A stretch of 64,000 nt of DNA, taken from contig NZ_CP044227.1 in assembly GCF_008727735.1 (NCBI RefSeq), positions 2,615,001-2,679,000 on the forward strand, given 5' to 3'. Position 1 is the stretch's first letter, and every line of letters begins with the position of its first letter. Positions 1 to 9,475 of this stretch are shown here, in pieces. Both the position numbers and the translations under genes were made by a program. The DNA is from Flintibacter sp. KGMB00164. Lineage in GTDB: Bacteria > Bacillota > Clostridia > Oscillospirales > Oscillospiraceae. The notes beneath the pieces were generated by a model, which did not search any database, was not told where the DNA came from, and worked only from the letters and a program-made list of their open reading frames with translations.

Positions 1-833
1 GACACTGCCTCAACTCTGCCCTCCACGCCGTGCCCGCCTGCCAGGCCATTGTGAAGAAGGCGGTAGCCGCCCGGCTGGGGGAAAAGTACGGGTTCAACAC
101 TCTGCCGGAGACTGGAGCGCTCTATCAGATTCAGTTCTCCATTATGAAGGATACCGCTACCCTGATGCTGGACACCAGCGGTGCAGGACTGCACAAGCGG
201 GGCTACCGGGCTCACGGCGTAGTGGCGCCTCTGCGGGAGACCCTGGCTGCCGCCATGGTGATGCTCTCCCGGTACAAGGGCCGGGACCCCCTGTGCGACC
301 CCTTCTGCGGCAGCGGCACCATCCCCATCGAGGCCGCCCTCATCGCCAAAAACCGTGCTCCCGGCCTCAACCGCACCTTCTCCGCCCAGAAGTGGGCCTT
401 TGTGGACAAGAAGCTGTGGCTGGAGGCCGCCGACCAGGCTATGGACCAGGAGTTTGACGGGGACTACGAGATCTGGGGCGGCGATCTGGACCCGGATGCG
501 GTGGAGCTGGCCCGGCACAACGCAGAGCTGGCCGAGGTGGACGACGTGGTACACTTTGACGTGGACGACGCCCGCACCTTCCACTGGGGCGGACTCTACG
601 GCCGTGTAGTTACCAACCCTCCCTACGGCGAGCGCATCATGGAGCGCAAAGAGGCCGAGGAGCTCTACCGGGCCTTCGGCAAGGCCTGGGCCAAGTTCCC
701 CGACGGGTGGAAGCTGTATCTGCTGTCCTCCCACACGGAGTTCGAGCGCACCTTCGGCAAGCAGGCGGACAAAAAGCGCAAGCTCTACAACGGCATGCTC
801 AAGTGCGACCTGTTTATGTACGGTATCAAATAA
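1..833 (+). CDS. SAM-dependent rRNA methyltransferase (RlmL/YpsC type), 5' end missing
   Basis: The reading frame is open back to the first bases of the window, so the start and most of the N-terminal THUMP region lie outside it. The remaining part begins with the conserved VPACQAIVKKA segment of the bacterial RlmL/YpsC family. It then shows the SAM-binding motif DPFCGSGTIPIEAAL (about residue 90 after the GTG at 30) and the catalytic motif NPPYGER (about 197). These match class I N6-adenine or N2-guanine methyltransferases that modify 23S rRNA; the exact target base cannot be told from the sequence. The lipid kinase gene follows 34 bp later on the same strand and may share its transcript. 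The GTG at 30 is probably only an internal valine. Confidence 0.9.
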   Translation, partial: HCLNSALHAVPACQAIVKKAVAARLGEKYGFNTLPETGALYQIQFSIMKDTATLMLDTSGAGLHKRGYRAHGVVAPLRETLAAAMVMLSRYKGRDPLCDPFCGSGTIPIEAALIAKNRAPGLNRTFSAQKWAFVDKKLWLEAADQAMDQEFDGDYEIWGGDLDPDAVELARHNAELAEVDDVVHFDVDDARTFHWGGLYGRVVTNPPYGERIMERKEAEELYRAFGKAWAKFPDGWKLYLLSSHTEFERTFGKQADKKRKLYNGMLKCDLFMYGIK

Positions 834-867
834 GTTTCGGCCCTTTGTGGCCGTTTGAGGTGATTTT

Positions 868-1779
868 TTGCGCCATCTGTTTATTATCAACCCCGTGGCC
901 GGACGAAAGGGCAGCACCCAGGCTCTGCTGGACCAGCTGGACCGGGTCTCCTTCCCCCACGAGCGGGTCTTTACCGAAGGAGAGGGCCACGCGGAAAAGC
1001 TGGCCCGGCAGGCCGCCCAGACCGGCGAGCCGGTACGCATCTGGGCCTGCGGCGGAGACGGCACCCTCAACGAGGTGGTCAACGGGGCGGCAGGCTTTGA
1101 CAACGCTGCCATTACCTGTGTGCCCAAAGGCACCGGAAACGACTTTTTAAAGGTATTTGGTCCCAATTACCGGGACCTGTTCTACGACCTGGAGGCTCTT
1201 GCCGCCGGTCCCCAGACCACGCTGGACCTGATGGACTGCAACGGCAAGCTGGGGCTGGATGTGGTGTGCGGGGGTGTAGACGCCCGCATCGCCGCCGGGG
1301 TCCACCGGTATAAGGACCTGCCCTTTGTCACCGGCAAGGGAGCCTACATTCTCTCTTTGATCGAAAACATCTTTTTAAAAGGTATCTGCCGTCCCATGGA
1401 GGTGCAGATGGGTCCGGTCCATTACAGCGGCCCCACCGCCATTGTCTGCGTATGCAACGGCCGGTACTACGGCGGCGGCTTTATGCCGGTGGCCGACGCC
1501 ATGCCCGACGACGGGGTGCTGGACATGCTGCTGGTAGGCAAGGTGAGCCTGCTCACCTTTATCCGTCTGGTGGGCCAGTACGCCAAGGGCCGCTACAAGG
1601 ATTACCCCCAGCTCATTGAGGATTTCCACGGCCAGGAGCTCACCTGGTCCAGCAAGGAACCCCTGGTGGCGGTGGTGGATGGGGAGGTGCTGGAGAGCAC
1701 CTCCTTTACCGTGCGCCTCTCCGAAAAGAAGATCCACTTCTTCTATCCCAACGGGGCAAGCTACGCCCCCCACCTTTAA
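868..1779 (+). CDS. Diacylglycerol/lipid kinase family protein (YegS/DgkB-like)
   Basis: This 303-residue protein has the lipid kinase signature CGGDGTLNEVVNG near residue 70 and the KGTGNDF segment near 90, both typical of the DAGK catalytic domain (LCB5/YegS/BmrU family). The length is normal for this family. Such enzymes phosphorylate diacylglycerol or related lipids at the membrane and so recycle lipid by-products of envelope synthesis. The exact substrate is not readable from sequence. The start is TTG at 868, chosen because GAGGTGA stands 6 bases upstream and HLFIINPVAG is the usual N-terminus. An MFS transporter gene follows after 17 bp, suggesting co-transcription. Confidence 0.9.
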   Translation: MRHLFIINPVAGRKGSTQALLDQLDRVSFPHERVFTEGEGHAEKLARQAAQTGEPVRIWACGGDGTLNEVVNGAAGFDNAAITCVPKGTGNDFLKVFGPNYRDLFYDLEALAAGPQTTLDLMDCNGKLGLDVVCGGVDARIAAGVHRYKDLPFVTGKGAYILSLIENIFLKGICRPMEVQMGPVHYSGPTAIVCVCNGRYYGGGFMPVADAMPDDGVLDMLLVGKVSLLTFIRLVGQYAKGRYKDYPQLIEDFHGQELTWSSKEPLVAVVDGEVLESTSFTVRLSEKKIHFFYPNGASYAPHL

Positions 1780-1796
1780 ATAGGGGGGCTATCTTT

Positions 1797-2984
1797 ATGC
1801 GACACAGCTATCAAGCGACACTGGGTACCTGCTTTGCCGGGTACATCGTCCAGTCGGTCATCAACCTCTTTGCCCCTTTGCTCTTTCTCACCTTCCAGCG
1901 GGAATTCTCCCTCTCTCTGGACCAGATTGCCCTGCTCATTACTGTCAATTTCCTGGTGCAGCTGTGCGTGGACGGCCTGTCCGCCCGGTTTGTGGATAAG
2001 ATCGGATGGCGGGTATGCATGGTAGCCGCCCATCTGTTTGCTGCACTGGGCCTTGTTCTGCTGGCTGTGCTGCCTGGCCGCATCCCCCCTCTGGCTGGTC
2101 TGACGACGGCTGTGGTGGTCTACGCCCTGGGCGGCGGCCTGCTGGAGGTGCTGGTCAGCCCCATTGCCGAGGCCTGCCCCACCCGCCGCAAGTCGGCCGT
2201 GATGGGCCTGCTCCACTCCTTCTACTGCTGGGGCAGCGTGGCCACTATCGCCCTCTCCACCCTGTTTTTTGTCTGCTTTGGCACCCAGAACTGGCGTATT
2301 CTGGCCATGCTCTGGGCTCTGCTGCCCCTGGTCAACGCCCTGGTGTTTACCCAGGTCCCCCTGGCCACTCTCACGCCGGAGGGCGAGTCCGGCCTCTCCC
2401 TGGGGCAGCTGTTCCGCACGCCCCGGTTTTGGCTGTTTTTGCTGCTGATGGCCTGCGCGGGAGCCAGTGAGCTTTCCATCTCCCAGTGGGCCAGCGCCTT
2501 TGCAGAGTCTGCGCTGGGCGTGTCCAAAACGGTGGGCGATCTGGCCGGACCGCTGTCCTTTGCCCTGCTGATGGGCCTGTCCCGGCTGATCTACGCCGCA
2601 TACAGCCGCAGCCACCCCTCCCCCACCGGCTTTATGACGGCCAGTACCATCCTGTGTATTGCCGGATACCTGCTGGTCTCCCTCTCCCCCTGGCCCGCTC
2701 TGGCGCTGGTGGGGTGCGCCCTGTGCGGCATGGCGGTGGGCTGCATGTGGCCGGGCACCTTTAGTCTGGCGGCAGCCTGTTTTCCCCGCAGCGGCACCGC
2801 CCTGTTTGCCCTGCTGGCCCTGGCCGGAGACCTGGGGTGCTCCGCCGGTCCCGGTCTGGTGGGACTGGTGTCCTCCGCCTGGGGCGACCGCCTGCAATAC
2901 GGTCTGCTGGCCGCGGCAGTCTTTCCCCTGCTGCTGCTTGCCGGTCTGGCTGTGCTGCGGAAAACACTCGCCCGACAAAATTAG
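1797..2984 (+). CDS. MFS transporter, substrate unknown
   Basis: The 395-residue product is strongly hydrophobic, with about twelve predicted membrane segments and short charged loops (for example RFVDKIGWRV near residue 63, the usual MFS loop 2-3 region). This fits the major facilitator superfamily. The overall pattern resembles sugar or drug transporters of the FucP-like type, but no motif fixes the substrate. The ATG follows a run of G residues (TAGGGGGG) that can serve as ribosome site. It is 17 bp downstream of the lipid kinase gene and is probably the last gene of that transcript, since a hairpin and the groESL promoter follow. Confidence 0.8.
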   Translation: MRHSYQATLGTCFAGYIVQSVINLFAPLLFLTFQREFSLSLDQIALLITVNFLVQLCVDGLSARFVDKIGWRVCMVAAHLFAALGLVLLAVLPGRIPPLAGLTTAVVVYALGGGLLEVLVSPIAEACPTRRKSAVMGLLHSFYCWGSVATIALSTLFFVCFGTQNWRILAMLWALLPLVNALVFTQVPLATLTPEGESGLSLGQLFRTPRFWLFLLLMACAGASELSISQWASAFAESALGVSKTVGDLAGPLSFALLMGLSRLIYAAYSRSHPSPTGFMTASTILCIAGYLLVSLSPWPALALVGCALCGMAVGCMWPGTFSLAAACFPRSGTALFALLALAGDLGCSAGPGLVGLVSSAWGDRLQYGLLAAAVFPLLLLAGLAVLRKTLARQN

Positions 2985-3033
2985 CACTCTTTTTGTCAGT
3001 TTGTGAACGCATCGTAAATATTTTTTGAAACAG

Positions 3034-3064
3034 CCCTCTTTTTTGAAAAAGGGGGTTGATTTTT
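3034..3064 (+). terminator. Possible terminator after the MFS gene
   Basis: CCCTCTTTTT pairs with AAAAAGGGGG (one mismatch), followed by TTGATTTTT. The A/T-rich upper stem makes it a weak candidate, but it sits where the upstream transcript should end before the groESL promoter. Confidence 0.35.
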
Positions 3065-3122
3065 GAACAGGAAACGATTACTATAATACACGTGGTTAGC
3101 ACTTAGATGTTTGGAGTGCTAA
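3056..3122 (+). promoter_or_regulatory. groESL promoter with CIRCE (HrcA) operator
   Basis: TTAGCACTT at 3096-3104, a 9-base spacer, and GAGTGCTAA at 3114-3122 form a CIRCE element, the binding site of the heat-shock repressor HrcA. Only one position differs from the consensus. It lies just downstream of a perfect -10 TATAAT at 3082-3087; the -35 is less clear (TTGATT at 3056-3061 gives a long 20-base spacer). HrcA bound here would block transcription of groES-groEL until heat or misfolded protein titrates GroEL. hrcA itself is not in the window. Confidence 0.93.
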
Positions 3123-3150
3123 ATCTCATTGGAATTTGTTTATTAAGTAA

Positions 3151-3459
<309 letters not shown>

Positions 3460-3468
3460 AACTCGTCC

Positions 3469-3648
3469 ATGGGGGACGTTGTCCCCCATAGATACGAAAG
3501 CGATTCCCAAGGAACCCGCTTTCGATACCCCCCTCGCCTTTCCACAGGAAAGGCGGCCCTGGCCGCTGCGGCCAGGGGTTAAGATGTCCTGCGCAGGCAC
3601 ATGTCCTGCTCCGGACTCATTTTAATTTCAATTCCGCAAGGCGGAATT
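3469..3648 (+). repeat. Five successive hairpins between groES and groEL
   Basis: The intercistronic region holds five separate perfect or near-perfect inverted repeats. They are: ATGGGGGAC/GTCCCCCAT (3469-3489); CGAAAGCG/CGCTTTCG with an inner TTCC/GGAA (3495-3524); GCCTTTCC/GGAAAGGC (3536-3554); CCCTGGCCGC/GCGGCCAGGG (3557-3577); and AATTCCGC/GCGGAATT (3630-3648). None is followed by a U-run, so they are not intrinsic terminators. The second hairpin is flanked by a direct repeat GATAC (3491-3495 and 3524-3528), and ATGTCCTG occurs twice (3584 and 3601). A role in mRNA processing, in stability or in uncoupling GroES and GroEL levels is inference. Confidence 0.8.
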
Positions 3649-3661
3649 ATCTTGGAGGTAA

Positions 3662-5296
<1,635 letters not shown>

Positions 5297-5310
5297 TTTA
5301 ATCCATCAAG

Positions 5311-5341
5311 AAGCCCACGGCTTATGCCGTGGGCTTTTTTA
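5311..5341 (+). terminator. Intrinsic terminator of groESL
   Basis: AAGCCCACGGC pairs with GCCGTGGGCTT around a TTAT loop and is followed by a T-run. It ends the groESL transcript just before the convergent M56 gene. Confidence 0.93.
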
Positions 5342-5353
5342 TAATATAAAGTA

Positions 5354-7186
5354 TCAAAATCCGGTTCCTACCAATTCTCCATGCCAGCCATCCTCTTCCA
5401 GCGTGATGTACCCGCACCGGCTATATTCATAGGCCTCTTTGGGAACAGACGGGTCGCTGCCGGTATACGCTCCGGTATTTCCCGCCATGGACCAGTTGAG
5501 GGCATAGTCGTTTTCCGGGACAAAGACGGTAGTCAGATAGAAACAGTAGGTATTCTCTCCGATCTCTCCCTGCTCCCGGAAATGCTGGGTGGCATCCTCT
5601 GCTGCCTCCACCTGAGTGGAGACATAGGTATAGCAGAATTTGCTGCCCGAAGCAGCCTGGAGATGGAAGGATTCAAAGGCCTGACAGTATACAGCGGCGG
5701 CCTCCAGATAGCTCTGCCCCTCATTGGGGATCACAATGTTCTGGTGCTCATAGTCTCCATTCAAAGCAGCGAACTCCAACTCGTCAATCCAGCCCCGCAG
5801 CTGCTGATAGGGAACACAGCTCTCCGACTGCGGCACCAGCCACACTTCCCCTGTCGGGCCCTCAAAACGCACCTCCTGGGCATCGGAGTAGGCGGTGAGG
5901 TTCCAGTCGTTAATCTGGGCGATGGTAACCGCCGCTGGACTTTGTTCCGGCGAGAAGCCGGGGGGCGTGGCCTCCACGATGTTCCATTGGATCTCTTTTA
6001 ACTGGTTGGCGTTATAGACCGCATTGGTCGCTGACCAACAATCTTCATACACGATGGGCTCCCTGCCATTTCGGGTCAGGGACAGTGTCAGATTGTCTCC
6101 CTCCTGAAGGTGAGTTAGATAACTTGTCAGAACAGAAAGCGCTTCCTCCCCCTGTCCGTCTTGGGAGGAGATGGGATTCTGCTTCTCTCCCTGGGACTTG
6201 CCTGCCTCCGGATTGGTCCCGCAGGAGGCCACTATCGCCACGCAAACCAGGGCAGCCAATGCAACCATCCACTTTTGCGGCTTATTCCAGGCCAAAAGAT
6301 TCCGGATACGGCCCTTGGTATTTCCCTCCCCAAAGGCCAACGGCGTGCCGCCCACCACTCTCCGTCCGGTGGACAGGCTGAGCAGAGAGGCGGAATAGTC
6401 CGCCCGGATATGGGCTCCCAGCGTCTGGAGCACCGCCTCATCACAGCTCATCTCCATATCCTTCTGGGCCAGGAAGAAGGACAACCAGACCAGAGGATTG
6501 AACCAGTGGATACACAGGGCCAGAAACGCCAGCAGCTTGACCAGATGGTCCAGACGCTTGATATGGTACTGCTCATGGAGGATAATATATTTTTGCTCCT
6601 CCTCGGACAGGATAGAGGGCAGATAGATCTTGGGCCGCAGCACCCCCAGCACAAAGGGGGATGCAATGTGATCGGCCAAATAAATGTTATCCCGCAGAGG
6701 TATCGCCCCTACCAGCCGGCGGCGAAGGCGGAGCATGGACAGCACACTGTACACCGCCATCAGCGCCATACCGGTCATCCAGCCCAGGGTAAGCAGCGCC
6801 ACCGGCGCCTCCAGCGGATCGGCAACCAGCTGCTCCTCCCCCTGGGGAAGGGCCTGATTGACGGCCTGGTTCACACCGGGGACTGGAAGGTCCACCTGGG
6901 GAAATTCGGTATGGACCAGGTCCGGCTGGACATATTGGATCTGGGTAGTGTAGGCAGCAGTCTGCCGGATGGGTGCATCGGTAAGGGCCAACAGTGAGAA
7001 GCCTGTGGGGATAGAAAACGGGCACAGCAGCCGGAACAGGACCACCGACCACAGGGCATAGGAAAAGACTTTGGGCGCTTTTTTTAGGAGCAGCCGGGCG
7101 GCAAGCACAAATACAATGACCACACTGGCCGCAATGCTCATATTCAGAATCCGGGGCAGCAGTTCATAGGCTAAAAAGTCACTCAT
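5354..7186 (-). CDS. BlaR1/MecR1-like M56 metallopeptidase antirepressor
   Basis: This 610-residue membrane protein has N-terminal membrane segments (about 10-32, 42-60 and 128-150). A cytoplasmic M56 zinc-peptidase core follows, with HEQYH at 204-208 and DMEMSCDE at 243-250, then a last membrane segment near 307-321 that ends in a lipobox-like VASCG. Family members sense an extracellular signal and inactivate a BlaI-type repressor by proteolysis. The C-terminal outer part (about 325-610) has no penicillin-binding Ser-x-x-Lys layout that I can find, so the signal is probably not a beta-lactam acylating it. The gene lies 6 bp after the blaI-like gene, with the start codon preceded by GGGTGAGG. 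Confidence 0.88.
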   Translation of the reverse strand: MSDFLAYELLPRILNMSIAASVVIVFVLAARLLLKKAPKVFSYALWSVVLFRLLCPFSIPTGFSLLALTDAPIRQTAAYTTQIQYVQPDLVHTEFPQVDLPVPGVNQAVNQALPQGEEQLVADPLEAPVALLTLGWMTGMALMAVYSVLSMLRLRRRLVGAIPLRDNIYLADHIASPFVLGVLRPKIYLPSILSEEEQKYIILHEQYHIKRLDHLVKLLAFLALCIHWFNPLVWLSFFLAQKDMEMSCDEAVLQTLGAHIRADYSASLLSLSTGRRVVGGTPLAFGEGNTKGRIRNLLAWNKPQKWMVALAALVCVAIVASCGTNPEAGKSQGEKQNPISSQDGQGEEALSVLTSYLTHLQEGDNLTLSLTRNGREPIVYEDCWSATNAVYNANQLKEIQWNIVEATPPGFSPEQSPAAVTIAQINDWNLTAYSDAQEVRFEGPTGEVWLVPQSESCVPYQQLRGWIDELEFAALNGDYEHQNIVIPNEGQSYLEAAAVYCQAFESFHLQAASGSKFCYTYVSTQVEAAEDATQHFREQGEIGENTYCFYLTTVFVPENDYALNWSMAGNTGAYTGSDPSVPKEAYEYSRCGYITLEEDGWHGELVGTGF

Positions 7187-7192
7187 AAAACC

Positions 7193-7555
7193 TCACCCTT
7201 TTCTGTTTTCCTCAATCAGCTGCTGAAGCTGACGTACCTCCTCATCACTGAGCTTTTTCCGGGTAGTAAATGCGGCCAGGAAGGCGGGGAGAGAGCCATC
7301 AAAGGTCTCCTGCACAAACTGTTCACTCTGCCGGGCATAGAATTCCTCTCTGGAAAGAAGCGAGGACACCGTGCCGCTCTGGTTTTGGAACAGTCCCCGG
7401 CTGCACAGCCGCTTTAGTACCGTGTACGTGGTGGATTTTTTCCACTGGAGCTCCTGCTGGGCCAGCTGGACCAGCTGGGAAGAGGCCAGCGGCTCATTGG
7501 CCCAGATGAGATCCGCAAAGCGGCTCTCCACCGGGCCAAGTCTGATGTCTCCCAT
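7193..7555 (-). CDS. BlaI/MecI family transcriptional repressor
   Basis: The 120-residue protein is a winged-helix repressor of the BlaI/MecI/CopY family. The recognition region WKKSTTYTVLKRLCSRGL lies near residues 38-55 and a helical dimerisation tail follows. The ATG is preceded by GGAGGGAT. It is the first gene of a two-gene operon with the M56 antirepressor. Its own promoter is overlapped by a TCTACAA/TTGTAGA dyad, the expected arrangement for autorepression. No beta-lactamase or PBP gene accompanies the pair here, so other targets must be elsewhere or the system regulates only itself. Confidence 0.9.
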   Translation of the reverse strand: MGDIRLGPVESRFADLIWANEPLASSQLVQLAQQELQWKKSTTYTVLKRLCSRGLFQNQSGTVSSLLSREEFYARQSEQFVQETFDGSLPAFLAAFTTRKKLSDEEVRQLQQLIEENRKG

Positions 7556-7580
7556 GACGATCCCTCCTCTTGCATTGTTT

Positions 7581-7636
7581 GGTCTACAACCTGTCGTCTA
7601 CAATGTTAGTTTACGACTTGTAGACCAGTTTGTCAA
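7581..7636 (-). promoter_or_regulatory. Promoter and operator dyad of the blaI-M56 operon
   Basis: On the minus strand, -35 TTGACA (7631-7636), a 17-base spacer and -10 TAAACT (7608-7613) form a good sigma-A promoter. A long dyad spans it: GGTCTACAA (7581-7589) with TTGTAGACC (7618-7626), and inside it GTCGT (7593-7597) with ACGAC (7613-7617). A third CTACAA lies between. TACA/TGTA half-sites are typical of BlaI/MecI operators. Confidence 0.8.
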
Positions 7637-7652
7637 GCGCCGTTCTCAGCAA

Positions 7653-7680
7653 AAAAGGACGCCTTCTCAGGCGTCCTTTT
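7653..7680 (-). terminator. murI: Terminator overlapping the end of murI
   Basis: AAAAGGACGCC pairs with GGCGTCCTTTT; read on the minus strand a T-run follows. The stem includes the murI stop codon. Confidence 0.85.
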
Positions 7681-8503
7681 CCTTCTTTTTCTGTTTCTTC
7701 TCCAGTTTCATAGCCGGCCAAGACTGGGCGGTGATCACACCCTCCAAACCGGCCCGCCGGGCTGCCCGGATATACTCTTGGGGATCGGCGGTGGTATAAA
7801 TCTCCAGCGTACCGGGCTCGCTGCGCCGACTGATCTGCCGCGTCTCCTTCAAGCACCGCTCCAGCTCCCCGGCCATGCGGTCTGCCGGATCCACCAGCTG
7901 CAGCTGAGGATAGAGGCGGCGGATATTTTCCTCCACCAGAGGGTAGTGGGTGCAGGCCAGTAAGCAGCACTCCACCTGGTCCTGATGCACCAGTCCGTCC
8001 AGGTTCTCCCGCAGCTCCTCGTCAATCTCTTGCTGACTGGCCCCATGCTCCACCATAGCGGCCAGATTTTTATATCCACGGCTGAATACCTTCTTCTCCG
8101 GCGCCAGCTGAGCGATCAGAGCGGGATAGCAACCGGTGGAAGCGGTAAAGCAGGTGGAGATCACACCCACCCGCTTCTCCGGCCGATGGGCTGCCGACTC
8201 CGCACCTGCCTGCACCACACTGAGCACCGGACAATCCATCTCCCTGCGGTACTCGTCGATCAGACAGGAAATGGTATTACAGGCCACCAGCAGCGCCTTC
8301 ACCTGCCGCTGGCGCATAAAGTCCAGCATATACCGGGTCAGACTCAAAATCTCCTCCGCAGTATGGTTGCCATAGGGGTTATTTCCCCCGTCTCCGAAGT
8401 AGAGGATATTCTCGTTGGGCAGCTGCCTGCGCACCCGGCGGGCTACACTGAACCCACCGATGCCCGAGTCTATGATCCCGATGGGACGATTTTGATTGGA
8501 CAT
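7667..8503 (-). CDS. murI: Glutamate racemase
   Basis: The protein (278 residues from the chosen start) converts L-glutamate to D-glutamate for peptidoglycan in the cytoplasm. It shows the N-terminal PIGIIDSGIGGFSVAR and both catalytic cysteines, in LLVACNTISC (about 75) and LLACTHYPLV (about 185). The ATG at 8503 was chosen because AGGTGAT stands just upstream; the longer open frame to 8575 has no family homology. A charged tail KLEKKQKKKEKDA ends the protein. It follows yycI by about 100 bp but appears to have its own promoter, so it may be expressed both alone and by readthrough from the wal operon. Confidence 0.95.
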   Translation of the reverse strand: MSNQNRPIGIIDSGIGGFSVARRVRRQLPNENILYFGDGGNNPYGNHTAEEILSLTRYMLDFMRQRQVKALLVACNTISCLIDEYRREMDCPVLSVVQAGAESAAHRPEKRVGVISTCFTASTGCYPALIAQLAPEKKVFSRGYKNLAAMVEHGASQQEIDEELRENLDGLVHQDQVECCLLACTHYPLVEENIRRLYPQLQLVDPADRMAGELERCLKETRQISRRSEPGTLEIYTTADPQEYIRAARRAGLEGVITAQSWPAMKLEKKQKKKEKDA

Positions 8504-8546
8504 AGCATCACCTGCATTTTCCTGTTTGTGGCTTGGTGTACGCAAT

Positions 8547-8575
8547 ATCATACACAGCTGCCTACAAAAAAACAA
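8547..8575 (-). promoter_or_regulatory. Promoter of murI
   Basis: On the minus strand, TTGTTT (8570-8575), a 17-base spacer and TATGAT (8547-8552) lie about 44 bases upstream of the murI start. Confidence 0.55.
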
Positions 8576-8604
8576 GGGAAAAGTTCCCCAAATCTATCCT
8601 GCCC

Positions 8605-9471
8605 TCACGCTCCATTTTCCTGGGACGCGGCAGTTTCCACCCGGCTCACCTCTCCGGTGAGCATATCCAGCAGGTAGGTCCCCGTGTCGGTGGCCACCTG
8701 CCACACCGGCACCAGCGACGTGGAACCCGGGGAGTAATTGGAGGCCACATATCCCTGGGTGATGCTGTCGATGCGGCTGCATACATCACCCATGGCAGTC
8801 AATCCGTGGTAAAAACGGATGAGCGCGGTAGGCACCTCCAGAGTCTGGCGGCTCTCGTCAGGCTGTGGCGTTCCCATCAGGCGCCGCCCGCCGGATATGG
8901 ACACCAGGTCTCCGCCCCGGTAGGTCAAAGTCACCTGCCGGTCAAACAGAGGACTCCCGTTCCAGATCTGCCGCAGCAGGACCGTAGTCTCCGCCGCGCC
9001 GTCTTCTTCCCCGGTCACCTCCAGGATCTCACCCTGGAAGTTCAGCTTTTTCAGGACCTCCACCGAGTAGCTCCGGGGATCTGCCCCGTCCAGGGGAAAG
9101 GCACCGCTGACAAACTCGCCTTGAAACGTGCCGTCGGCATGGAACTGGATATAGCCCCGCTGGTTGTGGTAGCGGTATACTTCACCGCCCAGAAGGCGCT
9201 CCTCTACCTGACCGCCCAGAAGAGCCTGAGCCAGCTTGGGTTCGCTCTCCCGGTCCCGCTCCACCTGCTGGGGCTGGAGCGTGTCCTCTTTGGGTATGAT
9301 ATTCTCCTCCACGGTCACCCCGTTTTTCTCCAGAAAGGCTACCGCCTCCTGACGGGCTTGGAGCTGTACGGTACGCTTCTGCAAATCCTGGCGCAGAACA
9401 AAGGAGAGCAGCAGCAAATTGGTCCCGGCCAGGATGATCAGGATGATGGTTTTGATTTTTGACCATTCCAT
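8605..9471 (-). CDS. yycI: YycI-like WalRK accessory protein
   Basis: The 288-residue protein has one N-terminal membrane segment (KIKTIILIILAGTNLLLLSF) and an extracytoplasmic domain, the layout of YycI (WalI). In Bacillus, YycI and YycH bind the membrane part of the WalK sensor kinase and adjust its activity. Sequence identity across Clostridia is low, so the assignment rests on topology, the YycI-like N-terminus and position directly after yycH (4-bp gap) in a walR-walK-yycH-yycI order. The YycJ/WalJ nuclease that closes the operon in Bacilli is absent; murI follows instead. Confidence 0.75.
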   Translation of the reverse strand: MEWSKIKTIILIILAGTNLLLLSFVLRQDLQKRTVQLQARQEAVAFLEKNGVTVEENIIPKEDTLQPQQVERDRESEPKLAQALLGGQVEERLLGGEVYRYHNQRGYIQFHADGTFQGEFVSGAFPLDGADPRSYSVEVLKKLNFQGEILEVTGEEDGAAETTVLLRQIWNGSPLFDRQVTLTYRGGDLVSISGGRRLMGTPQPDESRQTLEVPTALIRFYHGLTAMGDVCSRIDSITQGYVASNYSPGSTSLVPVWQVATDTGTYLLDMLTGEVSRVETAASQENGA

Positions 9472-9475
9472 GCTC

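Noticed and set aside
5354-7555. A beta-lactam resistance operon
   Set aside because: No beta-lactamase or resistant PBP gene is adjacent, and the sensor lacks a visible penicillin-binding motif.
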